From Strongylocentrotus droebachiensis (lineage: Eukaryota > Echinodermata > Echinoidea > Camarodonta > Strongylocentrotidae), in contig JAVYIG010004996.1 in NCBI GenBank assembly GCA_035222895.1, positions 82,846 to 146,845 on the forward strand: a DNA stretch of 64,000 bases, given 5' to 3'. A program made the translations under genes and the position numbers. This document shows positions 22,674 through 34,620 of this stretch, piece by piece (positions within the stretch are counted from its first letter, which is position 1; the number at the start of each line of letters is the position of its first letter). Under the pieces are notes generated by a model. The model saw only the letters and a list, made by a program, of their open reading frames with translations. It did no database searches and had not been told where the DNA came from.

Positions 22674-23848
22674 TAATTTCGCGGGGAATCCATTTAGTTA
22701 TGGTTATTTAAATAGGACCTTAAGATTTCTAGTCAAGACTGGAGTTATTGAAACATTGGGTCTGTGGATAAGACTAATTAATCTACATTATCCCCAGAAA
22801 CGTTTATTTGAAACAGTCTAGAACGAAGGCTGTTTGCTTCTTCAGGGTCTGCACGTGAGACTATACAAATTCATTTATTACAGACTCTGCTGCCTGAATT
22901 GAGACTAATTGAACTGTGAAAATTGCAATTGGACAAATTTTCCATAAAGACAAAGAACTTTCATTGTAAACTGCAATGCATTTAAATTTATACATGTGTT
23001 GTTATGTATTTGTCTAATATCCATTTGTTTCTTCACAGGTCAGTTCTAGTAATCTCTGAATCAATTTATCATGTTAATCCACTGAAATGTCCATGTTTAT
23101 GTGATTAAGTGGCTATCACATTCCAAAAAGGGGAATTTATTGTTTGGCTAAAAATTGCTAAATTCCAGATATTTGTTGGTAGTATAGTGGTTATATTGCA
23201 TTTATAGCATTTTTCACTATGAAGTGATATTTATTTAAATGTGAACATTTCTACTTTGAAAACATAAGCCATGTTTTTTGTGTTTTCTCATAGCTACTAA
23301 GATTCATGCTTACCGGTAAATGTGAAACTAGTAAAATAACATTTCTAGATAAAGCATGAAAACAGTGTTTATCAGTAATTGCATATGGACTCATATTGAG
23401 ACGAAAATCTGTTTAAAGAATTTAAAGGTATTTTGTTAAATCCAGTAAGGTAAATAGCACAGTATAGGTTCTGGTTCATGCCAGATACATTTGTTATATA
23501 GCTGTTGAAGAAACCTTGTGTATGGACTAATTTAATACATGCCGAGTCAGTAATACTGATAGAACGGGTATTTCCCACGTAAATGTGTTTTGAAGCTAAT
23601 ACTATTCGGGGAACTTAAATTTGATGGTTTGATATAGTGCATCATGTGCCCTATGTTATTTTTGAAAACTAATCTCAAGGCAGAGATATAAATTTATAAT
23701 TTATATTGTTGTCATCGATATTGCAAAGGTTAAATATTTTCATAAAGAGTGCTGAACTACATTCAGTAAATAGGTTAGAAGGGATAGGTAATTCCTTGAT
23801 AATGTCAATCGATTGTTTAGTAAATTTTAGAATAATTTAAAGGAGCCA
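22674..23848 (+). other. BEL 3' internal non-coding region
   Basis: About 1.2 kb with no ORF between the pol stop and the 3' LTR, long for a BEL element. TTTAAAGGAGCCA just before 23849 is a weak candidate polypurine tract. Confidence 0.5.
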
Positions 23849-24761
23849 TGTTTCAGTTATCGATATGAATTCATTTTATTAAGTCGATCAAGCAGATTGA
23901 TTATATTTATGTTTAGCGCCATCTAGAGGCTACTAAATTCGTGTAAAGAAATGGCACCCTTTTTGGTTTCCAGTGGATGAAATCTATTGATATTGGAGGC
24001 ATCCTTGTGTAATATGATGTTAGATCACTTAAGAAGGCAGAATGAAGGTATGTAATGATGATATGTGATGAATGTTGTATATAAATGCAGTAATGATGCG
24101 ATATTCTATGATAAAGTACCTTTCATTCGCACCTAATTCGCTGTGTACATTACATGGATGTAACTTACATTGCACAGTAGCCGAGACGGTCGGCTCACAT
24201 ACCGAATGTTATTGTTATGTAATGTACACTACGGCATGCGAATGAAAGGTACACGTACGCAAGAATGTAAACAAAGATTTGCCTAGTTTGAGTTAATGTA
24301 CAAAGATGAATACTTGGGGTGCATAATATGAGAACGTTGTTAAATGATTTATGCAAGTTTATATTGATAATTAATAGATGGTTTGGTTATAAAGATACAT
24401 GCTGTAATTATGAACAGAAGTGATACAAAGGATGTATGTCAACAGTCTGACTTAATTCAATTAAGCATATATGTACTGGTAGTAACAAACAGTTAGAATT
24501 GTGTTTAGTTTATATGCAGTACAAGTTAATGTGTGAGATAAGGAAAAGAGCTAAAACAAGGGTTAATTAGCTGTAAGGTGCATATTATTGATACGAGTCA
24601 CCAGGTTTTCTCTAGGCATAATATGTATATTCATGAACTGTTGATTTATGATCCGTTCGATCTATTTTCATTTGTACAGTTTTTACGGAGCATTTGGAGC
24701 AACGAATATTGGAACAATAAAGACACGACCAATAAACAAAGTCAAAGATGCTTCCGCTACA
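23849..24761 (+). repeat. 3' LTR of the BEL element
   Basis: 913 bp at constant offset 5569 from the 5' LTR; no mismatch found on reading both. Followed by the target duplication GATAC. Confidence 0.92.
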
Positions 24762-24766
24762 GATAC

Positions 24767-25400
24767 CTTTGTATTGAGGTTTTTATTTATTTATTTGATT
24801 TATTTGATTTATTTGATTTCCAGGTACATGTATAAACAAAATAGAAATGACAACACAGAACATAACACATTAAAGAGTTACAAGACAGTGAAAATGCCAC
24901 CAGCGGACGCCTGAGGATTACCTAAAAGAATTTCCATTCTGTCATGAGGTTCTCCACGTCCGCTGGTGTTACATATAAATATATTTAAGAAGTAACGGTA
25001 AAATAAAATAACATAATTCAATTTAATGAATTCATTTAATGTAATACCTGAAGGGATCAGAGATCCGCGCGTAGAGACCTCCACCCCACCCTGCTCGAAC
25101 GCGCCAAAAAGTTCACTCCTTGAACAGCCCCCTAATACCGAAAAGGCACTCCGACACAAGTGCCGGAACTCAACTCAATTCAATTCAACTAATTTACTTA
25201 ATTTAAGCAAACTAGCTAAACCGAACCGAACCAAATTCCAACACCCTACATCAGAACGCCCTCTCAATGGGAGACTGCTCAAAGAGCAAACCTCTCAGCG
25301 CACTCAAACAGGGCGATATAGAAGTGTCCACACACAGATCCCTCATCTCTTCAGGTAAAGTATCCCAGAACCTAGGAAAGGCATAAAAGCATGAAAATTT
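24767..25400 (-). mobile_element. LINE 3' end in gene A intron 2
   Basis: On the minus strand, 25395-25251 encodes CFYAFPRFWDTLPEEMRDL and on to a stop, ending LSALRGLLFEQS plus a short tail. An aromatic-x-W-x-x-LP motif before the stop is usual in CR1/L2-type LINE C-termini. A 3' UTR follows down to an (ATTTG)-like tail at 24782. It sits just after the BEL target site; gene B lacks it. Confidence 0.65.
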
Positions 25401-25985
25401 CAGAGCATTTGATCTTGCAAGTTAATGGTTGAAGAAAAGACTATAGGAGCGTCTTGAACTGGGAATGGGAAGAATGTAGGTTACGCAATTGAGCGTCAAT
25501 TTATAACATCTCCCTTAGTTTAAACATCTTGTAGTTTGCTTCTTAGGTCATATAACAAGCTTCTTCACTATAACATCGCAGTTTAATAGGCCAGTTATGT
25601 TACGAATGAATTTCTCAATGTTAGCACGAATAGAACTCACTATGAACTTGCCAGGGCCACCTTACGTTCTATTTATTTTAGATAAATATCATATTACGAA
25701 AATAGGAATCTAAAAGGATGACAATACATTTATAGGGAAAACAGATTATAAGACATTCCTTTTTAGTGCAGCTTGCAAAGCTAATAAGTCTTGAATCACA
25801 TATTTGATGCACTAGGAAAGACTCATTTTTCACCGAATCCAGACCCTTCATCATTTATGTGTGGTATACTTGGATGCATAAAAACATTGAGATATAATGA
25901 CATAATTTTCTTGCTCTCCAATTTAGCTGGTCCTAATTTTGATGAACGCAAAACACGACTGTTATCTATGGTTGCTTATTTACAG
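25401..25985 (+). other. End of gene A intron 2
   Basis: Aligns with 58620-59139 of gene B (AGGCCAGTTATGTTACGAAT, GAACTTGCCAGGG, GTGCAGCTTGCAAAGC). A GC-to-GC difference pattern with one-base indels shows it is not coding up to about 25857. From ATGTGTGG onward both copies are open and in frame with the catalytic exon (see findings). Confidence 0.65.
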
Positions 25986-26936
25986 AAAAACATCGTCTTC
26001 GAACCACCCAAGCCGAGGTCGTTTGAGGAAGCCACCGATTACGCAAACATGATGGTCGAACAGAAACGACGACGGGCACTAATCGAAGAGGCATGCACAG
26101 CTGCTAATATGTCCCGCCAAATCGATCTAGACCATAAAGGCAGTGTCTTTCAGAGCGTGGGGCATCTCCTGGTTGATGACAAGTATAAGGTCCTCTTCGG
26201 TTTCATTCCAAAGGTCGGATGTACCACGTGGAAGGGTATCATGGGAAAGCTACTCAGCACACATGAAGAGGATTTAGCAAAAATAAACACTTTGAGGAAT
26301 TTCGGCGACAATCATACTGAAATTTACTACCGCCTACAGAATTACAGGAAAGTTTTATTTGTTCGAGAGCCAATTACCCGAATGTTGTCTGGCTACCTTA
26401 GTAAGTTAAGGAATTTCAGAAATCTCCAGAGATATTGGGAACAATATATCGGAAAATCAATCGTGAAAAGGTACCGAGGATATAACCATGAAGAAAGATA
26501 TAAAGATGAACAAATCAAACCGTGGATGAATATCACCTTGTCAGAATACATTCAATATATTACGGACATCGGAAGCAATATCCACATGGATGAACTCAAT
26601 GACCATTGGCTTCCCCTTCACGTGGTGTCGAACCCTTGTCAAATCCACTATGACTATATCGGTCACTATGAGAACCTGGCAGTCGAAGGACCCTTTGTTC
26701 TCAAGTGGCTTGGGGTAAATAACCTGATATCATTCCCCCCAGTGCATGAGTCACACGCTTCTAACGCATTGATCAGAGAATATTCAGAAATATCCCTCAG
26801 TTTTCTTAAAAGAATATCTGCATACTATTCATTTGATTACAAAGCATTCGGATATCATATCAACGAAACACTATCGATTTTGATGAAAGGTATATTCGAT
26901 GAGAAAGAAGATGAGTATCAAATAGATCCTAAATAG
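25986..26936 (+). CDS. Sulfotransferase gene A, catalytic exon
   Basis: Starts after acceptor GTTGCTTATTTACAG at 25985 in phase 0, matching the stem exon, and ends at TAG 26934-26936: 316 residues, about 367 in the spliced protein. FGFIPKVGCTTWK (residues ~123-134) is the 5'-phosphosulfate loop and VLFVREPITRMLSGYLSKL (~174-192) the 3'-phosphate site of PAPS-dependent carbohydrate sulfotransferases of the HNK-1ST/CHST8-14 group (Pfam Sulfotransfer_2). MNIT and HINET are N-glycosylation sequons, as expected in the Golgi lumen. The conserved NPCQIHYDYIGHYENL block is typical of the family. The likely role is transfer of sulfate to a glycan; the acceptor sugar cannot be read from sequence. An open frame continues upstream to ATG 25791, but that ATG is not conserved in gene B. 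No internal stops; 3' flank interrupted by a LINE. Confidence 0.9.
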   Translation, partial: KNIVFEPPKPRSFEEATDYANMMVEQKRRRALIEEACTAANMSRQIDLDHKGSVFQSVGHLLVDDKYKVLFGFIPKVGCTTWKGIMGKLLSTHEEDLAKINTLRNFGDNHTEIYYRLQNYRKVLFVREPITRMLSGYLSKLRNFRNLQRYWEQYIGKSIVKRYRGYNHEERYKDEQIKPWMNITLSEYIQYITDIGSNIHMDELNDHWLPLHVVSNPCQIHYDYIGHYENLAVEGPFVLKWLGVNNLISFPPVHESHASNALIREYSEISLSFLKRISAYYSFDYKAFGYHINETLSILMKGIFDEKEDEYQIDPK

Positions 26937-26989
26937 AATCATGGATATAAGGCCTTGGATAATAGATTGGATTGCCAGTTTTTTAGAAT

Positions 26990-28175
26990 CTCGTAAACAA
27001 AATTAAAAATATAACATTATTTTATCAAATGTTGAATTCAATCATGCTGGTGTTCCCCAAGGTACATGTCTTGGACCAATTCTCTTTTTAATTATGGTTA
27101 ACGATTTATGTGAGCAACTTCCTATACCGTATTTCAAATATGTCGACGACCTCTCGTTAGTACAATGTCGGAAATCTACAGATGTCTCGCAATTACAATC
27201 AGTACTTAATTCTGTGCAATCGTGGTCTATTGTGAATAATATCTCACTAAATCTTTCAAAGTGTTTTACCCTCCAAGTTAGTTCAATGAAAAATCCACCA
27301 GACCCAGAAATTCTCTTTATTAGCAACACCGAGTTGTGTGATAGGCATAGTGCTAAAATTCTTGGAGTGATCATCCAGTCTGATCTGAAGTGGAATCTAC
27401 AGTATATACATTGATGAGCTCATAAAAAGATGTAATAGACAAATGTATATGTTGAGGAAACTTAAGAAATTTAATTACCTTTAAATGATTTAGTATTAAT
27501 CTACACAGAATATTGCGCCCTAGTGTTTCATAGTGGTCTTACATCTGAACACAAAAAAAGTGTCGAACAAATACAACGGAGGTTTTTCAAAATTATTTTA
27601 GGCTTTAATTTTATGTCATATATTCACATGCATGTCAAGTATGCAATTTAAGCACACTTGAGGAAAGAAGACTAGAACTGTGTAGAAAAGTTTAGCAATT
27701 CAATCAGCATGCCAGAACTGGCTACCTTTCTAAAAAAGAAATTAGAATAACATTACATCAGGTTTCTACATATCATAATTTCAAATGCAAAACCAATCGC
27801 TTCAAACACAGCCCTTTACCATATTTGACAAATCTAATTAACCATTATTAAATGCTTTTTTAACTACATGTTGAATTTAAAACACAGTACTGGTCTTCAA
27901 CTCAGTCGTCTCTTGTCTTAAAATCTAATTTATTCATTTCTAAACGAGGGTATACAACTTCCCTTTTTCATTATTAATGTGTAATGTTTATAATTTTAAA
28001 TGTATTTTTAACAATCTTTTTAATAACGTGTCAGTATTTAAAAATGCGATTTATAACTTTTTCATGTCAACATGTAAACATGAACAATCCAGCTTCTGCT
28101 GCTTTTCATGTAAAATGACAATTACGATGCATGTATTTTGAAATTGCATAATAAACCATTACTGAATTGAATTGA
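26990..28175 (+). mobile_element. 5'-truncated CR1/Jockey-type LINE in gene A 3' flank
   Basis: Reading GVPQGTCLGPILFL then FKYVDDLSLVQ gives the RT palm with its catalytic DD. It continues with ILGVIIQSDLKW, MYMLRKLKKF, YCALVFHSGLT, IQRRFFKIILGFNF and STLEERRLELC, all typical of this LINE group, in two to three frames (stops or shifts near 27412, 27482 and 27695). It ends with an (GAATT)n tail at 28163-28180. Gene B lacks it; its 3' flank resumes at a sequence matching 28200 onward. Dead copy. Confidence 0.85.
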
Positions 28176-28734
28176 ATTGGGCTTAATTGTAGAATAAATA
28201 ACAAATGGATTTGAAATTTTGATCTTCTATCTTTATATATGTATATATATACACCGAAAGCTCGTAATAAAATTGTAAAGTACAGCTACGTCTCACGTCC
28301 CTAGACCATTTTCTTCACGCCTACATATTCTGGAACACCCGTTGTCATGTCAGAGTTGAGAGTTCTCGTACATTTATATACATGATATATATATGTATAT
28401 ATATATGTGTGTATGTGTGTGTGTATTCATTGTATGAAATAAAAGTGAGAGACGTATTGCATGTAGCCCTGTCAACAAATAAAGACATTACATTTTTGTG
28501 ATATGCGCATATAAGAAATATATACCATTGTTATCATTAATTACAAACTTTTATAATTATATCATTTTACCATCACGTGTTGGCAGATATGTGAAATATG
28601 GCCATTTCCATAGACGTTATGTATTGAAATACCCGTGAGTTACAGGGGGGGGGGGGGTATGAGAATACATTTGATTTAGCACAAGTAATATCAATAAGCT
28701 ATGGGTAAATAGGAATAATTCATCATTCAAATTC
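28176..28734 (+). other. 3' flank of gene A, shared with gene B
   Basis: ACAAATGGAT, GATCTTCTATCTTT, a TATATA/GTGTGT stretch, GTGAGAGACGTAT and AGCCCTGTCAACAAAT correspond in order to 60070-60300. Possible poly-A signal AATAAA at 28438. Probably 3' UTR plus flank. Confidence 0.55.
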
Positions 28735-29010
28735 AAATTAAGATTTATTTTCTTCCATTTAATTTGACCACATATTTGACATCTGTTCAAAAAATACAAT
28801 TTTTGAATAGGAACATAAATTTAATCATTACAAGGAAGAAGGTGCGAACCCTAGTATGCATGGCTTGTATTTGTATTGGGTACGCCCGAATATATAAATA
28901 CATACTATACATTATAAATAAAAGAAAGAAAGAAAGGGATAGGCAAGGAGGAGAAGTAGATAAAGAGCTTCGGGAAATAGAAAGGAAGAGGACTGAAAGA
29001 TAGTAGCCCT
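28735..29010 (-). mobile_element. LINE/SINE 3' end
   Basis: TTCAAATTAAGATTTATTTTCTTCC at the 3' end, purine-rich (GAAA)n DNA and GTAGCCCTGG near 29005. The same order is seen at 50072-50375, so both are 3' ends of one family. No coding part. Confidence 0.5.
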
Positions 29011-31663
29011 GGAGTGCATGGCACAGGAGTGGATCCAGCCGGCGTCGAGGACGGGGGCCCAAGAGAGGACCCTATTCACAAAATATTTAGCGGCGAATAA
29101 GCGGGGGGGGGGGGGGGGAGGTAATCACTATTTTTTTCTTCCAATTCGTGAGAAAATAGTTAGCGGCAAATCGGCCGATCGGCGAATATGCGGGGGGGGG
29201 GGGGGGGGGAGGTAGTGAGCGCTTTTATTTTTATTCAACACCCCCCCTCCATTTCAAGAAGAAAAAAAAAAAAAGGTAAACTTGGGGTTACCATCTTTTT
29301 AAAACATTTTTTTTTGCCAAGGGTGGGGGCCCTTTTTTTCAAGGTGTAAATAAAATTACTTAATTTATTCACCCTTTTAATTAATTTCATTTAAATATAT
29401 ATTATACATATCACTTTTGTATATCAAATAGACAGCAAAATGAGAAAGATGTAACATTCCTGTTAATTGGACTAAGCACATCGTTATAGGTTGTTGTTGT
29501 TTTTATTTTCATCGATAAAACTTTTAAACAATGGGTAAGAAACCAAGTAATGAAAAATAGCAATACAAATCTCATCGATCATCGCTGGGAAAGCAGCTTA
29601 AATATGAAGAACGAAATTATGTATCTTAGAATAGCAATAGATATACACAAAATAAATCCGCGAAATGCATGACGGTGATGTCGATCAGAAACAGACGGTA
29701 TTAGTTTTAATAACTCACCCTTTTATCTTTACAAAACATATCAATACACCACACTCCCATAATTTAGAAAAGTCACGGCGACTCAACAACCCAACTGTTT
29801 TTTTGCGCTGCCAATTTGATACTTACTTTACTATAAAAGCGTAAGCGTAGTGTAAAAAGGCGTGCGCGCAGGGAGTTCGCTAAATTCAACGAACTCCGTG
29901 CATGGTGCACATGGTGTGCATGATACTAATCGCTATTATCGATCTTAAAATAACTTCATATCGGCAACACACACAAAAAACAGTTTTTACGTGTATATCT
30001 CGTGTCTTTACATTTCAGCCGGAACTAACATTGCGGACTCTCGTACCAATTAGGTCAGCGAAACAAGTGCTTCTTCGACTTAAGATTTGTGTTCATAATT
30101 TGATCTCAAAATGTTGCTAATTAAATAACGACAATGCAGGTGGATTTTGACGTCAATTCCTAGTCAGAAAAAAAGATAACGTTCTAAAACAACGACCCAG
30201 TTCACACCGACGAACCACCGCCCATTGGCATTATCGGCGAACTATCAAACCGCAGGAAGACCGTGCCACATGATAATTATAGACTTGTTAGAACGAATAT
30301 ACAGTACATATTAAAGGCACACTGTCCTACTTGTAGCTACTTGCTCCCTCTATATAGAAAGCTTCCCCAATCGGTGCCTGTTGGTCCCCCATGATCCTCT
30401 TTTTCTTATGTTAAATGAGAGCTGAGTTAATGAGATAGCCACCTGTCTCAATGACCTCGCTGGCTCGCTGGGCGGTCTAATCCCTTCTTGCTGAAGTAGT
30501 AACGCCTCCCTTTAAGTTGATTTAACCAAAACAGACAATGAGAGTTAGAGATCAAATAATGTTATACTTTCCTTAGTTTTAAGTATTCTGTAATTTCCTA
30601 TACTCTGAAGTGCGAGAAAAAGATCTTCATTGGTATTACCATTCTTATAGATTATAAGTCAGGCCAGGAAACGCCAGAGCGGCGCAGATGATAATAATAG
30701 GGGCTTTTCGTTTGTGTGGACGAGGACGCCATTCGCGTCCTCTCACGTAGTCCAGAATCTGCCCGGTTCTTTATATTAATTCCCTACACACTTGATTCAA
30801 GCCGCCGAAGATGGCGTTATTAACAAACTAATATTTATGCTCACCAGCCCAGCTTTTCGCCGGGCGTCCTAATTAAAGGGCCCATGACATCGAAATACAA
30901 GTGTATTCCTGTTGGTTTACCGTCCTGCATACATCTCATATTTTGATATGTAAACTTCTGAATTTGTTTCATAGATTTTTTAATATTTTTTGCAATATTT
31001 GTTTTTCGAACTTGCTAAGCTCCACCCCAAAAACCTCCAGATCTCATTCCCCTTGTGACATCATCTGTCAGTCATCAATGAGCTAACTTGAGAAAGGGAT
31101 TTGTGTCTTTGCCGAAGTCGACCTGACTTTTTGGTTTCCTCTCTTCAAATTGTCTTTTAATCACTCATGCGTGAAATATGCATCATATGAACTGCATCAA
31201 ATGAAAGAAGAGGATCTAAGCTTTACAAATATGGGTCACTTATTAATTATAATTGTGATTAAGTTAGGATAAAAACTTTGTCGATGAATACAAAGATAGA
31301 AAGCACGGCGAACAGTCGGTAAAACATATACACTAAACAGTGAAGGACGAACGCACGCACAAATTTTCACGTAGCCCTATGTACATAACGCAGAGCGTGC
31401 GAGTGAACGGGCGAGTAAGCTTTGGAGATTATGTTCATGTGACCAGGCGCGCCGGAAGCAGTTTGGGATTGGGGGGGGGGGGGGAGGGGGGGGGGGGGCA
31501 AACACTCCAGGGGGCTCACCTTCCAGGGGCAGTGACGTAACGAGCAAAAACGTTTGGAAGGGGGGGGCAGAAGAAAAATTTGCATCACCACCACTCTTAC
31601 ACATTACATGCAGACCCCGCGGAAGGTTTTTCAAAGTGGATTATCAACAATCAGGTAGAGCGT
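29011..31663. other. Intergenic DNA with long G runs
   Basis: G runs at 29102-29118, 29191-29209 and 31469-31498. GCGCCGGAAGCAGTTTGGG at 31448 starts the third and matches the family at 32690-32785 and 36760-36810. No gene supported on either strand. Confidence 0.5.
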
Positions 31664-32108
31664 AAATTGGTGTGGGGTCCAGGGCCTGAGCCCCGGCAGG
31701 GGGTCAAGGAGCTGAGCCCCCAGAAGATCAGGGGTTTTAGGCATTAAAATTATGGTCAGATAAGCATATTTAGATACCTTATTTGTGACACTGGCAGGCC
31801 ATTAATTCGCGGAGAGTCCAGGGAGCAGAGCCCCTGGAAGCTCGGGGGTTTTAGGTATTTAATAACGGTCAGATGAGCATACAGGGGACCGCCTTAGGGC
31901 CCTTGGTGGGGTCCGGGGGCAGAGCCCCCGTAAGCTCTGGGGGTTTAAGAATTTAATTACGGTCAGATGAGCATCCAGGGCCCCGCCTTAGGGCCCTTGG
32001 TGGGGTCCAGGGGGCAGAGCCCCCGTAAGCTCGGGGGTTTTAGGCATTTAATTACGGTCAGATGAGCATATTAAATTTTGATACCTCATTTGTGACATTG
32101 GCAAGTCA
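31664..32108. repeat. Second locus of the ~113-bp GC-hairpin tandem repeat
   Basis: About four units with GGTCAGATGAGCAT, GGGGTCCAGGGGGCAGAGCC and AAGCTCGGGGGTTTTAGGCA. Two units have the insert CCAGGGCCCCGCCTTAGGGC in place of the TTTGTGACACTGGCAGG part, defining a subfamily absent from 1268-1882. Confidence 0.85.
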
Positions 32109-32689
32109 CTTATTTTTTCTCTCTCTCTTTCTTTCTTTTTCTCTTTTACAAACTTTAAACAAAGAGTAATGGGGGGCTCGAGCCCCCGAGCCCGGTCGTT
32201 CTGCAGACCCTGACATAAAGGCTTTTAAATAAGCATATTTTTCGCCCGACTGTAAATTTGGGAATTCTAATTATCCAACAAACGCATACAAATGTATGAC
32301 TTACACAAAAATGGAGAAAAATTACAGGATCATGTCATTTCAGCAACATTTGTAAATCACTGGTATCGAATAACCCCCCCCCCCCCATCAGTACGCCAGC
32401 GTTCAGGGGCTCATGAGCTTTTCACCCCTATAACAAAAAACAGACACGCTTTCCCATTCTCTCACAATATGTCCACGATATGCGCGTATCGCTATTATAA
32501 AAACTTCCATTGATAAATATAGGTAGCATGCGCAATGTTTAGGAAATTTAATTCCTGTTAACTTTCCTTTTCTTTGAATGGAATTTTATACGTCATTTAA
32601 TTTAGGTTTTTATTATTGTTATGTTCTTTGGGTTGAAAATACAAACCATCTTTACTCCTTTACTGCTTTTGTTTTGCTTTTTTGAGAGG

Positions 32690-32785
32690 GGGGGAGGGGG
32701 GGGGCGTTTTTTTTTTTTTTTTTTTTTTTTTTTTGGGGGGGGGGGGGGGCAACTGCCATCCCCCAACTTCCGGCGCCTATGCATG
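32690..32785 (-). mobile_element. GCGCCGGAAGT / poly-C / poly-A short element
   Basis: On the minus strand CATAGGCGCCGGAAGTTGGG is followed by a run of C and then about 30 A. The same start is found at 36797 (minus) and 31447 (plus). Three copies in 6 kb suggest a short interspersed element; the A-run could be a retroposon tail. Confidence 0.5.
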
Positions 32786-32844
32786 TGACCTATGGCATGT
32801 TGACGTCATACGACTCCAGTGGCTGATTACGAACTCGCTTATTA

Positions 32845-32991
32845 TTAGGGACTTTTAGATTCTGCACGACGAGAACGTGGACTCTGCCCTTTTAAGGCAA
32901 TGTGACGTCACTGCCAGTGCCTTAAAAGGACGTCACATTGCCTTAAAAGGGCAGTCCACGTTCTCGTCGTGCAGAATCTAAAAGTCCCTAA
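32845..32991. mobile_element. 147-bp palindromic MITE, copy 1
   Basis: TTAGGGACTTTTAGATTCTG at the left is mirrored by CAGAATCTAAAAGTCCCTAA at the right. The arms, about 64 bp, are almost perfect and the loop is short. The arms contain GTGACGTCAC-like CREB/ATF palindromes. Confidence 0.88.
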
Positions 32992-33062
32992 TGGTCCTTC
33001 CTTGACAACCGGCATAGTAGACAGTACAGCGAGCGAGGGCCGCTGATCAACTAATCATATCA

Positions 33063-33218
33063 TTAAGGACTTTTAGATTTGCACGTCGACATAGTGGACT
33101 GCTACGTGTGACGCCTTTTTAAGGCACTGTGAGGTCCTTTTAAGGCACTGCCAGTGCTTTAAAAGGACGTCACACGTAGCAGTCCACAATGTCGACGTGC
33201 AAAGCTAAAAGTCCCTTA
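33063..33218. mobile_element. 156-bp palindromic MITE, copy 2
   Basis: Same family as 32845-32991: AAGGACTTTTAGATTTGCAC against GTGCAAAGCTAAAAGTCCCTT, with CTTTTAAGGCACTGCCAGTG in the centre. Lies only 72 bp from copy 1. Confidence 0.85.
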
Positions 33219-33882
33219 TGCCGTTTTTCGTGAACCGCGTGCCACGCCCACTGAGATGGTCGCCAGTCGCGACGGACTATTAAAAGACGAAAAACTAATT
33301 AAAAGAAAAGGCAATTGTAGACTGGTTTCATTACATCGACAATAATGTAATTAAGTTCTGTGTGCACTGAGCATATAATAGATCGTTGAACAAATACAAA
33401 GCAGTTAAAACTTGGCCAGGCAGTCAGAGAGCAATTTGTGTGATCATTTAAACAAAGGTCCTTACTTGCATAGGTATTCAAAGTAAAGATATCAGCAACA
33501 ACAAAAGCAAAAAGAAAGATTACATACCAATATTATGTCGCAATCTGATATTGGCCTTTAGAACAAGCACAGATGAAAGCGTTTTACAGCTCATAGTTTG
33601 TTTGTTCTTCACAATAACCGTTTGTTTTGGGGTTTCGTATAATTATGGGACTCACTGTAGATAACAATAAGCGTAATTATATGCTTATTGGTCTTGTGCG
33701 CAAAACTAAACATCACCCAAAATACGATTTGTTTATATTATTTTGTGTAATAGGTCGTGTTCTTGGCGTATGCGGCATTTTGTTTGCTAACTTCAACCCA
33801 CTTATCTTTTGCTGATATAAGCTGCCCCAGCTGTTGCATCGAATGTTATTCCAAGTAAAAAGCATTTAACCAGAACGTACTA

Positions 33883-34205
33883 ATAAGCCAGTTCGTAAAT
33901 ACTATCTGCGCATGGGCAGATAAAGGTCTTTCGTTCCCAACTTGTAAAACCCATCTAGACGAATACAGGTATCGTGCTCATGAAAGTAATATGTGATTAG
34001 TATTCATTTATGCACCGACAGTACATTTATCTGATACCCAGGTGGAAGTATTCTTCTCAAGAGGCAAACAAAAGGTATTTATAAAGCACCTACATCACTT
34101 CAGCAGTGATTATTCTAAAATGCACAAGTGGAACGTATCCATTGTGTAAAAGATCTGTGGATATTTTAGGTGCATGCGTTCCGAAACTATTTACGAACTG
34201 GCTCA
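33883..34205 (+). mobile_element. MITE with GCCAGTTCGTAAATA ends
   Basis: GCCAGTTCGTAAATA near 33889 is inverted as TATTTACGAACTGGC near 34187. The interior aligns with the reverse complement of 17761-18021. No coding capacity. Confidence 0.75.
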
Positions 34206-34620
34206 TTGGATACTACCAGCTTGTAATTACAATACAGTGAAAAGGTATGCGCTCATTTTGTTCTGTCTGATCGAGAAATATAGGTAAGTATGAATTAAAT
34301 GATATTACATTCTGTTATGATTTAATTGAATTGAATTGAAAAGAAATGAAATGGAATCGTAATCATTTCACTGAAAATCACTGGGTCTGGGGTAACGGTG
34401 GGGGTTTAGCAGAAACGTTCCACCTAAAGCTCCATGCCCATAAAAAAAACGAAAGAGGAAAAGGTTAAAACTAGAACTGCAATCGTATAAGAACGATATA
34501 CGTGCATTGATGGCAAATGAAATACCATATATACTATTTAGATTAATTTGTTAGAAGTATATACGTCACCAATTATGCATTGTTTGTTATATAGAGGGCG
34601 CAAGTAGCTAGTAGTGAAGT

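Larger units (their letters stand above)
18280..24761 (+). mobile_element. BEL/Pao LTR retrotransposon, internally deleted, 6482 bp
   Basis: Two 913-bp LTRs with TG...CA ends are flanked by the 5-bp duplication GATAC (18275-18279; 24762-24766). Gene B shows the empty site (GTAGTGATACCTTTGT near 58545). The interior (19193-23848) encodes a gag-protease frame and a pol remnant. BEL membership rests on the gag type, the three zinc-knuckle-like motifs, the LIDTQSDTTF protease motif and the C-terminal GDIVIVKD...PRNQWPLARV domain typical of BEL/Pao integrases. RT catalytic residues, most of RNase H and the integrase core are missing. Identical LTRs indicate recent insertion in spite of this, so it was presumably mobilised in trans. 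Confidence 0.93.

Noticed and set aside
25791-25985. ATG at 25791 as the true start of gene A
   Set aside because: The stretch 25791-25857 has one-base indels relative to gene B and lacks a membrane anchor; the spliced anchor exon is better supported.
25927-25985. Alternative acceptor CTCTCCAATTTAG at 25926 (59080 in B)
   Set aside because: From the phase-0 stem exon it would read the catalytic exon in the wrong frame. Kept only as a possible minor site.
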